A stretch of 64,000 bases of DNA, taken from positions 7,916,777-7,980,776 of the forward strand of contig OX328106.1 in the NCBI GenBank assembly GCA_946811185.2, written 5' to 3'. Under the pieces are notes generated by a model, which saw nothing but the letters and a program-made list of their open reading frames with translations, did no database searches and was not told where the DNA came from. The stretch is from Hippopus hippopus (lineage: Eukaryota > Mollusca > Bivalvia > Cardiida > Cardiidae). This document shows, one piece after another, positions 54,921 through 64,000 of this stretch (position 1 is its first letter; every line of letters starts with the position of its first letter). Position numbers and translations under genes: made by a program.

Positions 54921-55466
54921 CTGTTACCATATAACAAGAAATATCTTTCAAAAAGATACACAGCGTAAATTTGCCCGCAAATAGGGAGGGCCCCTAGAAT
55001 AAACTTGTCTACATTTTTTACCATTTACAAATGTATATTTATTCATTTGTTATTGGTACCAAAAAATAAGGCAAAAAACCAGCACATTCAGCTACTCCTA
55101 ACAAGCGTGGGGAAACCTCGGGCGATGCGTAGAGGTAGCTATACAGGTGAGATGTGATTTCGGGATGGGCAGTGTTTGAGCTTGTGATGCATTTTATGAG
55201 ATCATATTTAAACAAACTTGTACCGTGACATGATGTCCGGTTTTATACGAGTGCAGTGAGAAAGTTCCCGGGCTATCGCTGTATGAAAGAAACTTGTAAC
55301 GTTCAATGTATATAAAATTTCATACATTACATATCTGGTCAAGTTTTTGCACATTTCCTTCAAAAATAAATGTAAATCGACCCATTTCTCATCAATAAAT
55401 TATATAAAGAACAATTAGAATTCACGTTTTAACCAATTCAATGGGCTTGCTAGTTTACTTTGTTGT

Positions 55467-55695
55467 AAGTGATGTCCGTGGTTGTGGGGTAGAGCGTCGG
55501 CCCCGTAACCAAGAGGTCCCGAGTTCGAGACCCGGGAGCGGGTGTAAACTTTGGATCCTTCATGGGCCCACACATTCGGCGCGAGTACTGGTGTAGTTCT
55601 CAGGAAGCAGAATCGAGAAATATTAGTATAAGTTGTAAGAACTTGTTTCCGATCGATGTAAAACAAATATGTTTAAACTAAACTAACTAAACTAC
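55467..55695 (+). repeat. tRNA-derived SINE
   Basis: The head has ggggtagagcgtcggccccg as a box A-like part and gagttcgagacccggg as box B. The tail is aaactaaactaactaaacta. Not an intact tRNA: the arms do not pair. Confidence 0.6.
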
Positions 55696-57007
55696 TGTGT
55701 TGTATTTCGTGAATAAATATGCAACAAAAAATACCGACGTCACTGAGCTGAATGTACGGAACAGCGATTAGTGATCACTGTATGAAAGCTTGGATGATCC
55801 CTACAGGTCTGTGGAAGTTTTTTTTTTTTTTCGGTGTTTCAAAATAAATCTTGATTTAAGGTCAAAAATACCGTATAAAGGGTTTTTTTTACGTGCTGCC
55901 AATTTTTACTAATTTTTACGCATCAAAAAGATTCGTAAAAGTTCGACGCGTAAATAATTACAGCGTAAAACCGTAGTATTGTATCGATATGAAATAAAGG
56001 GTTATCAGTATGTAATACCTGTGCACTTAATACACGCATTGGTGATTACCAACAAGTCATTTTATATTTAGTGAGAATTTTTTCAGTGATTGCACGCTTT
56101 GGTGATTACCCACAAGTCATTTTATGTTTTATAAGAATTTATTCACTTGTGTTCTGATTACGTGTGATATGGCTTCTCTCAATCAGTCGTCTCTATTAGA
56201 TATTTTAAGCCCCAGCTTCCGTGCCCAAACGGAAAACTAACTGAGAGAATTCCGACCCATACTATACGTGAATTGAATATTCAGGTTAAAAATGCTTCGA
56301 CACCACGTAAACGAGGCACCTACATGAAATACAGCGAAACGGATCGTGCCGAAATTGCGAAATTTGCTTGTTTGCACGGGACACCAAAGGCTCTAAAGAA
56401 ATGTAAGGACCAATTTCCAGGGCTAAGCGAACCGACAGTGCGTAACTTTAAAAAGAAATTTGAATCTAGAAAGAGGAAATCAGACTTGCTTGATGAATTA
56501 ACCGAAATTCCTAGTTGTAAACGGTGACGAAAACTAGTGTTGGGGGAGAAATTGGACTGATGTACAGGCTTATTTACGTGAATTACGGAACAATGGTGGG
56601 ATTATTAATTCAACAATTGTGTTAGCTGTGGGAAATGGCACTTTGTTAGCACATAACAAAACTCGACACGTTGATTATGGCGGTGATGTGAATTTGACTC
56701 GGCATTGGGCCGCTTCAATAATGTCACGAATGGGACTTGTGAAAAGACGTGGCTGTACAACTGCAAAACCCGAGGTTAAAAATTTCGATGAGCTAAAGGA
56801 GGGCTTTCTAAACAGAGTGAAAAAAGCAATGACAGATCACAATGTGCCTCCACAGTTGCTTATCAACTATGACCATACAGGTATGTGTTAAAACAGTTAT
56901 TCGCACGTCAAAACAATTACCCCTATTCGCACGCCAAACAAAGAGTAACACTTTTCTTTCAACCTGTATTTAAAACAAACAATACACTTATAATCTTAAA
57001 TGAAAGA

Positions 57008-57075
57008 GTGGACAATGCAGATCAAAGATCAGACGGCACAGAATGTGCTGTCTGATCTTGATTTGCAATGTCCAC
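57008..57075. repeat. MITE family C in transposase intron 1
   Basis: Hairpin of gtggacaatgcagatcaaag with gatttgcaatgtccac. Confidence 0.7.
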
Positions 57076-57419
57076 ATAAACTCGTAGTATCGTCAACAAT
57101 AAAGTGTTAATTTCAAATTATCTTTTATTCAGACCTACCAATCATACCCGTATCAAACTGGACAATGGAGAAAGAGGGCGCCAAGAAAGTAGAAATAACA
57201 GGACTTGGCGACAAACGTCAGATAACTGCAGTCTTTGCCGGCACTCTAAGTGGACATTTTCTCCCACCTCAGGTGATCTACCAGGGATCTACAGAAAAGT
57301 GCCACCCGTGTATTAACGACGACCTCATAGAAGGCTGTGACATTACACATTCACCCAACCATTGGGCCGATGCTGAAACCTGTTATCGGTATGAACAGCA
57401 ATAACCCTTTGAATGCAGA

Positions 57420-57540
57420 ATTTTAACCCTTTCCCAAACAATTACTGGTTTTTACGGCCCTTGTAAAAGAGATTTCTGAAAACATTGTGGAAAAATGAGA
57501 AAATGCCGGTAACCGGCATTTTCTCATTTTTCCACAACGA
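57420..57540. repeat. MITE family A in transposase intron 2
   Basis: ttaaccctttcccaaacaat at the left; a perfect palindrome around atgccggtaaccggcat. The right arm is missing. Confidence 0.7.
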
Positions 57541-58321
57541 AAAGTACAGCGTAAAGTGTAGTCTAGGATTAGCTTGAGGAGTTAATAAAAATATTCACAA
57601 CTTTCGTACTTCTGTTCTTTTTTGTTCTCTTCTATCCATGTAGATCAAGACCACTTAGCATTTACCCGGTGCTTCTGTATTTTCAGATACATCGACAGAA
57701 TAATTATTCCGTACGTAGAAATGGTTCGAGACCACCTGGACTTGCCTCTTAAACAGAAAGCTGTGATCATATTTGACATGTTCAGGGCTCAGTTATCAGA
57801 TGATTTCATGAACTATACAAAATCAAAGGCCCTACTTCCAGTCCTGGTTCCACCGAATTGCACGGATCGGCTCCAGCCCATGGATTTATCTGTCCAAAAA
57901 CCCGTGAAGGATTTCATGAAAGGATGCTTTCAAAAGTGGTACACAGACCAGATTTTGTCACAAAAGCATGATGGTGATACCGGTATTCAACCAGTACCCC
58001 TCCATCTATCGGTCATTAAACCGTTACACCTTAAATGGCTAGTGCAGTGCTATGAACACTTTCAAAGAAATAAGGACCTTGTAAGAAATGGCTTTAAGGA
58101 GGCTGGAATAGACTTTTAGTCAATGGACTGTCCGTTTGAATTTAGTCAGGTTTTTATAACAGTATAAATAGATTTTTATTTGTGTGCTGATATTTTTAAT
58201 GCTGTAATTTTTTACGCATGTTTAGAATTAGTAAAAAATAAAATCGTAAAAATTTAAATCACGTGTTTTTAGCTCAAATCCGTAAACTTTTACAGCAGTA
58301 AAAAGAACCCGTTATACGGTA

Positions 58322-59559
58322 TTTATTTGGAGTTATGTAAATTTTAGTTTCTTTGACACTGGGCTGTTGCGTGAAGAATTGCCTAAGCTGCTGTCTCAAA
58401 ATGATTGATTTACTTTCAAGGCATTTTGAGTTTTGAAATCATTTGTGGTTTAAGTCTGGCAATTCTTATATTTTCTGCTAATGATTCACCACGTTCAGAG
58501 TTTTTCATAATATCTGTCTTTATTCTAACCATCAATAATGTCTACATATATGACTTTAAAATGAATGAAAAATTGCCACCTATAAGTAGACAGGATAAAA
58601 TTCTATTTAATATATAATACACAGACATGACTTAAACAACTGTTGAAATACTACACTTTTCCTGACAAGTCCATTTCACAAGGAGTGCACTACATAACGT
58701 CAATTAAATAATTCCAACTCTTTGTTTAAAGATTATCTTAGGAAGGTATAGGTTTATAAGCAGAAAAATGAGTTTAGGACAACAGAGAAATCGGGCTTTC
58801 ATAATGGAAAACTGCTATACAATAAGACAATCATCTCATGGGCTGCTTTCAGTGCAGACAGTATAGTGGTTCCCATGTTTTTCGCAGATGATGAGAACAG
58901 TGCTGACACTGTAAATAAGGAGACTATCTGATTATTCCATGGAAGAATTTCACTCCTATGCCAAAAGAAAAAAAGTAACGACAATGAAGACCTAGTACAT
59001 GCATTTGGTTGAAACAAGGTCCAGCCACGAAAGACACATGACCGAAAGTATAGTTAAATGACTTTCAAAAGTATTCTAGCAAAACGTCATTTCTTTCAGG
59101 AATAATCAAATACTCTGACCCTCCAAACTTTTTCTTGTAAGGTACTGTATAAAAAGGGTACAGCCAAATACCAGGAGATACTTATGACTTAAAAAGCTGC
59201 AACCAAGAGGGAAATTTATGAAATAGGAGGAGAACACATAAACATGTGATGAAAAACCCTCATAATGAACTTAACGTCAGAACTGCTCAGAGTGAACGTC
59301 ATTTTGGAAAATGATCACGCCAGAAAAAGTGTAGTGTAATTGACTATTATTAAAGTAATACATAAATGTACTACATGTCTAATGAAATTTTATTATGTCT
59401 GCCAAAAGTTAGCAGCTTTCAATTCAGGCTAAATTGAAATTTGTGGAAGATTTTGACACTTTAAATAAGGACAGGTGCTATGAAACACCCGGTATATATG
59501 AAAAATCCACTGTCTTCATAGGAGGAGGGACCACATGAAGGTTTTGTATTTGCCAAATT
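58322..59559. other. AT-rich DNA, no gene seen
   Basis: Inside the 6.6-kb element; no ORF with recognised features. Confidence 0.4.
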
Positions 59560-60170
59560 GTTGACTCTGCTGAGCCTCTCTCTATAAGCCTTCTAAAACA
59601 TTTTGGCATCTTTCTGTAATTCTAGACCCCAGCTTAAGAGATTAGTCCTGCCTAATACCGAGGTGCATCGCACGGTCAGTTTCGTGAATTAAACTGTCGC
59701 CTATCGATAACGATAAGGGTAATTCTTTTCTCGACTTATTGAATACTAAGTATGCTGGATTTATCGGCGCTAATTTCGATTCGCCATCTACAGGACATAC
59801 TGTTATACAATGTCTAACATTACCTGGAGTTTGTGTGGGGATAACGCTATTAAAGATAAGTCGTCTGCAAACGACAGCTTTCCGCATTTTAGATTGTATC
59901 CAATCTGCAGTGCATAATTTGATTTTTGCAATTGCTATACATAGTAGTTTATTGATATAAACTAGATTATAAAATGTAGATCTAACTCCTCCTTATCGGA
60001 CGCCCCTCTCTATTTTGACCAAGTGTGACGTCATTGACTCGTATACGACATGAAAGATTGCTGTAGGTGTTAATTATAATGCGAATATCTTTTCCTTTCA
60101 AGCCTAGTTAAGAGAGTTTCTCAAATAGTCCTTGATGCCAGACCGAGTCAAATGCAGCTTCATTATGCAA
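59560..60170 (-). pseudogene. LINE reverse transcriptase relic of a different family
   Basis: Minus-strand frames show A-F-D-S-V-W-H near 60150, a G-V-R...G-G-V box near 59990 and M-H-L-G-I-R near 59655, with stops and shifts. Reverse transcriptase palm and thumb remnants. Confidence 0.6.
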
Positions 60171-60778
60171 GCTCCTTTTTGTTATTCTATTTTCATGGCG
60201 AAAACTAAGCAGTATCACATGATAATCAAAACTACGCCAAAACCATATGTTCTAACATATGAGCTGCACTTTTCGTTGAAAACTGTGGATGCATATATGC
60301 AGCTAAGCGTACCTGTAGCTGTTTTATCGAGGCTAGCAGCTAATGCTTGTGTACAGATGCAGCTGATCGTAAAGTGCACCTTTTGATAGTACCTCAGGAA
60401 AAGTTGAATTATTTCCACAGAAAAAGTGCTGAATATTCTTAGTTGAACAATTTCTTTATCTGTGTGGATAATCAGAAAATGGTTACAGATCTTCCTTGAA
60501 GAATAGGAAGCAAAAGTTTAGCCGTCATGGCAACCGTAAACGGCAAAAATTGGTGATGCAGCTTTCCTGTGCAAAAAGCTCATGGTTCACGTTCCAAATT
60601 GCAGTAAAGGTTGTTAGAAAAACCTATTACTTCTCAAATGATATGCACATGATAACTTTCTGTTCACTAGAATTAATGTATTAGCCTGTTTTATGATATT
60701 TATTTACCGCAGCTAACTGATTTTGGGCGTACAGTGACACAGCTTCCGATTTGCGAGACTTTACGTTGGTCCATACTG

Positions 60779-60935
60779 TATAGTGACTCAGAAGTCATTC
60801 ATATGGCTGGGTAATACGTTTTTACAGGTGCATTATTTCATTATGATAACGTTACTATGCAATTTGTTTAGTTATAACCAACATGTATTATGTAGTATGT
60901 GTCACTTTAATAAATAAACTACTACTACCACTACG
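60779..60935 (+). repeat. LINE 3' UTR, right part
   Basis: Continues the interrupted UTR from 54138; matches the complement of 21331-21490 and ends in taaactactactacc. Confidence 0.8.
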
Positions 60936-61144
60936 CTCCGTGTTAAAACAGAAAGAAATTCTCCCGTTAATTTCACCAAATACCCATGCAGAGCATGACA
61001 CAACCAACACCCGTGTTTACCTTGGGTCGTCGCTGTGTGCACACCTTTGGATCCAGATAGAACGGGGCTTGAATTGGCCCCTGCTCATTTATCAATTTAC
61101 GCCGTCTATCTGTTTAAAAATGTTTCTTATTAACATGTTTACCC

Positions 61145-61378
61145 ATGTTTGAACGGTGTTTCATCCTTTCTCAAACAATACATTTTTGACTCTTCCGAAT
61201 TAAAAACATCTGCAGATAATGATTTCAAATTTGGTTCAAAAGAGGTTAAAATCTCTGATAGAGTAGAAAACATTGTGGGAAAAGGAGAAAATGCTGGTTA
61301 TCCCCCTTTTCCCACAATGTTTTCAAATTGCTTTTCTATAGGGCCGTTAAACCTCAGATTTGTGTTGCAAAGGGTCAA
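61145..61378. repeat. MITE family A
   Basis: catcctttctcaaacaatac at the left; core gagaaaatgctggttatccc with mirror of the outer arms; right end tgttgcaaagggtcaa. Confidence 0.65.
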
Positions 61379-61539
61379 CGCTTTTTTCAACATTGTTTCC
61401 GTTATATTACGACGGCAAGTGCACCTATCCATGATTTCCTTGGTCTTCTTTTACCAGTATAGTACAGTATTCTCTCAAAGCTGGCTGTTTTCCCACATAC
61501 GAATCGTAGGAACAATGGTTTGGGATTTTTCTCCCTGTA

Positions 61540-61640
61540 ACCAATATTGATAACGTCCCAATAACATAACCCGCAGCCTTTTGGGGACGTCGCCCATATG
61601 GGCAAACACTAAACGGTCGCGACGATAAATAAACGAAAAT
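61540..61640 (+). repeat. SINE tail fragment
   Basis: ggtcgcgacgataaataaac corresponds to the tail of the 17044 SINE (gtggcaacgataaataaac). Confidence 0.5.
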
Positions 61641-62094
61641 CAATCAAACCCACGATAGAAATTTTAAGAGCATACACAGACAACTTTCTTCAAAGATACA
61701 TCTGTATTTGTTTTCAGTCAGTTTTAACCTATTTCATCTTTATTTTGTCAAACTATAATCATTCTTGTATCTTCATGCCAAAAGGTGCCCCCGACAGTAG
61801 CAAGGTTGCGAAGATTTCGAGCGACAGAAAATGTATTCCATTTTCTTGGGAGCATCAAAGAAATCACTGTTGTGACGTTTCCGGTTTCCAATCAAAGAAA
61901 AAGATAAGTGTTCGTCCCTTACACAATATATATCTGTAATTTACCAATGTTTACACAACTGACTAAATTTTGAACCGTTCTACAGTCTACAAGTTTTTAC
62001 AGCGTTTTTTCTGACTGTAAGGAAGTATCTTTAAGTATCTCGTCCGCTTCAGACTTCGTTAAATTCAGTTTCTTCGGGATGGCAAACGTAAATT
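61641..62094. other. No gene recognised
   Basis: A 64-codon ORF (61745-61939) has no recognisable motif. Confidence 0.4.
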
Positions 62095-62200
62095 AAAGGC
62101 TGCTAAGCACGAATTTAAGACACTTTGCGGACTGTGTAGATCAAGATCAGACTGCGCAGATCGTGGAGCCTGATCTTGGATCTACACTGTCCGCTATGGT
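62095..62200. repeat. MITE family C, clear copy
   Basis: gcggactgtgtagatcaaga mirrored by cttggatctacactgtccgc, preceded by ggctgctaagcacgaattta. Confidence 0.75.
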
Positions 62201-62289
62201 GATTCAAATCAGGCGAAATGGCTTTGAAATTGCAATACTTTGGTTCTCAACTAAAGGCTTGACCGGTTTATTTGATTTGTTTTGGATTT

Positions 62290-62490
62290 TAACCCTTTAT
62301 CACACAGTCAAGACTTTTTAAACAACCCTTCGGGAAAGGGCCTATTGAAAACATTGTAGGAAAAGGAGAAATTGCTGGTAACCAGTTTTAAAAACAAATT
62401 ATTACATCATTTGAGTCACATTCAATTTGTCGTCTTCAAACGCTGTCAGTTTGGACAGGTCTAAAATTTCGTCATCTAGCAAAGAGTTAA
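62290..62490. repeat. MITE family A, half palindrome
   Basis: ttaaccctttatcacacagt at the left and catctagcaaagagttaa at the right, but the second half of the central palindrome is deleted. Confidence 0.65.
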
Positions 62491-62699
62491 GGGGACCCAT
62501 GTGTATATATACCTGTAGATTTTCTTTTGGTGCACCAATCAATTATTGTTTTTATGTAAAACATTGATAAAGGAATCCTAGTTAACCCAGGCACTTCATT
62601 TCGTTGACTACAATCATTCCGATGAAAATGGGGTCGCTGGTTCATATCCCCAGCTCGGCCAATTTCTTTTCAAAGATAGAAGATAGTTATGCCACAGTT

Positions 62700-62960
62700 T
62701 ATTTGTTTGTATCGGAGTTTAACGCCGTTTTAATAGCTTAGGTCATATCACGATGGTCAGTGCACATACGCATGTGTCTCCTGGCTTTCTCACACCAGAA
62801 CTGACATAACTTTCTTCCCTAGCCACTGACGACCTTTCTCAAACCCATCAGAGGTGAGAGGCGAAAATCGTCGGTAAGAAGTTTGCATCAACCGGGTATC
62901 GAACTCGCAACCAACAGGTCACGAGTCAGATACGCTAACCACTGGACTACCTGGCTGGGC
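62700..62960 (-). repeat. tRNA-derived SINE, same family as 15404-15636
   Basis: The complement begins gcccagccaggtagtccagt and has gagttcgatacccggttgat as box B, then the scggcgttaaactccgat-like tail. Confidence 0.65.
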
Positions 62961-63227
62961 ACCATTGCGACAGAAATCATTCTTGTCTCACCACTGATCA
63001 TGGTTTCGATGGCGGTAATGTGGGAAAGCAGTCAGTGGCTTGAGGAGAATATTGTGCGAAGTACTTGTGACAGAAACTCCAGGAAAGCATAGATAGGTGC
63101 ACTGGCCGCCGTCATAAGCCTGAGATATTGTTGAAAACGGTGTTAAATGCCATACATTCCATCAATTCCTCGTGAGGATTGTAGTAAACGGAATGAAGCG
63201 TACCTAGTTCAACAAGGATGTGATAAA

Positions 63228-63480
63228 TATGAGCCATCATCTGTGAAAAGGGGGCTTAATGCATCTGCGAAAAGTTTCGAGCAGGTCAGCCTGTGCAGTC
63301 CGCGCAGGCTGACCTAGGCCGAAACTTTTCGCTATTGGTCAATTTTCAGTCTGCCCAATGACCAGTTTACCTCATGATTAAGTCTTTTTGTTACAAAATG
63401 TGGTTATTATGGATCCATAACCATGTACAATGGATCGCGGAGATGCAGTACGCCTCCTTTTACCGGAGCATGCCTCATAT
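63228..63480. repeat. MITE family B, complete copy
   Basis: gtgaaaagggggcttaatgc, palindrome ggtcagcctgtgcagtccgc with mirror, and the right end cctccttttaccggagcatg. Confidence 0.7.
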
Positions 63481-63689
63481 ATTTTCCTCAGCAAGGGCAA
63501 AGAATGTGGACGATGACATTTAGTAGAAACGTGCATTTTTGTGTGTTTAAATAGCGGGTTGGTCAATTTGCACTCGGAAAATTCCATCTTTTTCAACCCT
63601 AAACCTGCTAAAATGACTAAAACAAAACTTTCAAGTCGATATTCAAAACCCCTAATATTGCTTTTTTAAAGTTACCTTTGGTAGAAAAA

Positions 63690-63805
63690 TATCTCCTTAT
63701 CGGACAGTGCAGATCCAAGGTAAGACTGCACGTTCTGTGCAGTCTGATCTTGATCTACACTATCCGCAAAAGGTCAGTAAGTCATGCTCAACAGCCTAAG
63801 GGTTA
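63690..63805. repeat. MITE family C
   Basis: cggacagtgcagatccaagg mirrored by gatcttgatctacactatcc, followed by gctcaacagcctaagggtta. Confidence 0.75.
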
Positions 63806-64000
63806 AAGAGATCAGATATGACGTCATTATGCTTATTTGACTAAGATCTCACATAATAATTGTAATGTTATTGATCATGTGACATTCCCACAATCCTTGC
63901 AAAATTCTGATGCGAAATCTTACAATACCTTAACTTTTAAAGATACAGCTCTACAGCAAGCGAGAAAAGACGCTGTTAAAACTGTATACGGTGTGTATAA

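Larger units (their letters stand above)
56169..58119 (+). pseudogene. pogo/Tigger-like DDE_1 transposase with two introns, broken
   Basis: Exons about 56169-56880, 57133-57388 and 57687-58119; AG/GT borders keep phase. N-terminal DNA-binding segment (K-Y-S-E-T-D-R-A-E-I), then a second HTH-like region, then the DDD core: Asp in I-N-Y-D-H, Asp in I-I-F-D-M, Asp in L-Q-P-M-D-L. Breaks in exon 1: a frameshift near 56235, in-frame TGA near 56525 and a frameshift near 56560. Exons 2-3 are open. The introns hold a family C MITE (57008-57075) and a family A MITE (57420-57540), so they may partly be MITE-derived. Confidence 0.75.
55871..58319 (+). mobile_element. pogo/Tigger-like transposon (2.45 kb)
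   Basis: Termini ccgtataaagggtttttttt and the complement of ttatacgg at 58319, each flanked by TA (55869-55870, 58320-58321), as expected for Tc1/mariner-pogo insertion at TA. TIR ~25-30 bp with subterminal ttttacg repeats. Nested within the 6.6-kb element. Confidence 0.8.
54139..60778. mobile_element. 6.6-kb element with ~400-bp terminal inverted repeats
   Basis: Ends cagtatggaccaacgt and its complement accurately break the LINE 3' UTR; the uninterrupted target is visible in the copy at 21331-21530. Flanking TATA on both sides (54135-54138 and 60779-60782) is the target duplication (TATA or TA). TIRs 54139-54560 and 60359-60778 are about 90% alike by eye. Inside are a pogo-like element, SINEs and a LINE relic but no recognisable transposase of its own. 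Confidence 0.8.

Noticed and set aside
55467..55560. Possible tRNA gene
   Set aside because: Good box B but arms do not pair and a SINE body follows.
58405..58617. 70-codon hydrophobic ORF
   Set aside because: No splice or start context and no recognised family; typical of AT-rich non-coding DNA.
54234..60684. Near-identical 62-codon ORFs at 54234-54422 and 60496-60684
   Set aside because: Both lie in the two TIRs of the 6.6-kb element; identity comes from the repeat, with no coding signature.

Overview
The window looks like nuclear DNA of a mollusc, most probably a bivalve. The evidence is intron-split host genes (a two-domain C-type lectin, an amine oxidase), dense palindromic MITEs, tRNA-derived SINEs and non-LTR retrotransposon fragments, with an 18.3-kb Polinton/Maverick virus-like transposon in the middle. 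The species call is an inference from repeat style and gene content. Protein families were recognised by eye; no search was run.

Region by region. 1-10 kb: MITE-rich DNA around a transposase ORF (3212-6078) with a cysteine-protease-like domain at its N-terminus, a long acidic linker, a catalytic region of DDE type and one frameshift. 10.3-20.9 kb (+): seven phase-compatible exons of a membrane-anchored C-type lectin with two CTLDs; its introns are packed with MITEs, SINEs and a LINE tail. 22,786-41,061: a complete Polinton inserted in a (TG)n microsatellite, with probable 6-bp target duplication TGTGTG and long terminal inverted repeats (TIRs) rich in CT/GA. 41.5-45.1 kb (-): a LINE with endonuclease and reverse transcriptase. 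47.8-48.4 kb (+): another LINE tail. 50.9-52.2 kb (-): a flavin amine oxidase exon with one in-frame TGA. 53.5-60.9 kb: a nested set, in which a LINE 3' end is split by a 6.6-kb element with ~400-bp TIRs (duplication TATA or TA), which itself contains a 2.45-kb pogo/Tigger-like element whose introns contain MITEs. The rest is MITE and SINE territory.

The Polinton has the full virus-like set. Replication: protein-primed family B DNA polymerase with N-terminal SAP repeats. Integration: retroviral-type integrase with a C-terminal chromodomain-like region. Morphogenesis: double-jelly-roll major capsid, penton-like minor capsid, packaging ATPase, adenovirus-like protease. Entry or accessory: a zinc-ribbon/phospholipase A2 protein, a fibre with repeated D-A-x-N-K-x-Y-V-D motifs, hydrophobic virion-associated proteins. 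The rightward cluster is PLA2-INT-PRO-fibre, with a 4-nt overlap and then a 1-nt gap. The leftward cluster runs from the ATPase to the capsid gene. Many starts are preceded by TATA-A(n)-ATG, and both convergent gene junctions carry perfect AT-rich hairpins. Roughly half the core genes carry breaks, often a single one (in-frame stops in capsid, ATPase, penton, a dUTPase-like gene and a + strand orphan; several in polymerase; frameshifts in protease, fibre and penton), while others are open. This suggests a recently inactivated copy. By hand comparison the TIRs differ at about 8 of 180 non-repetitive positions.
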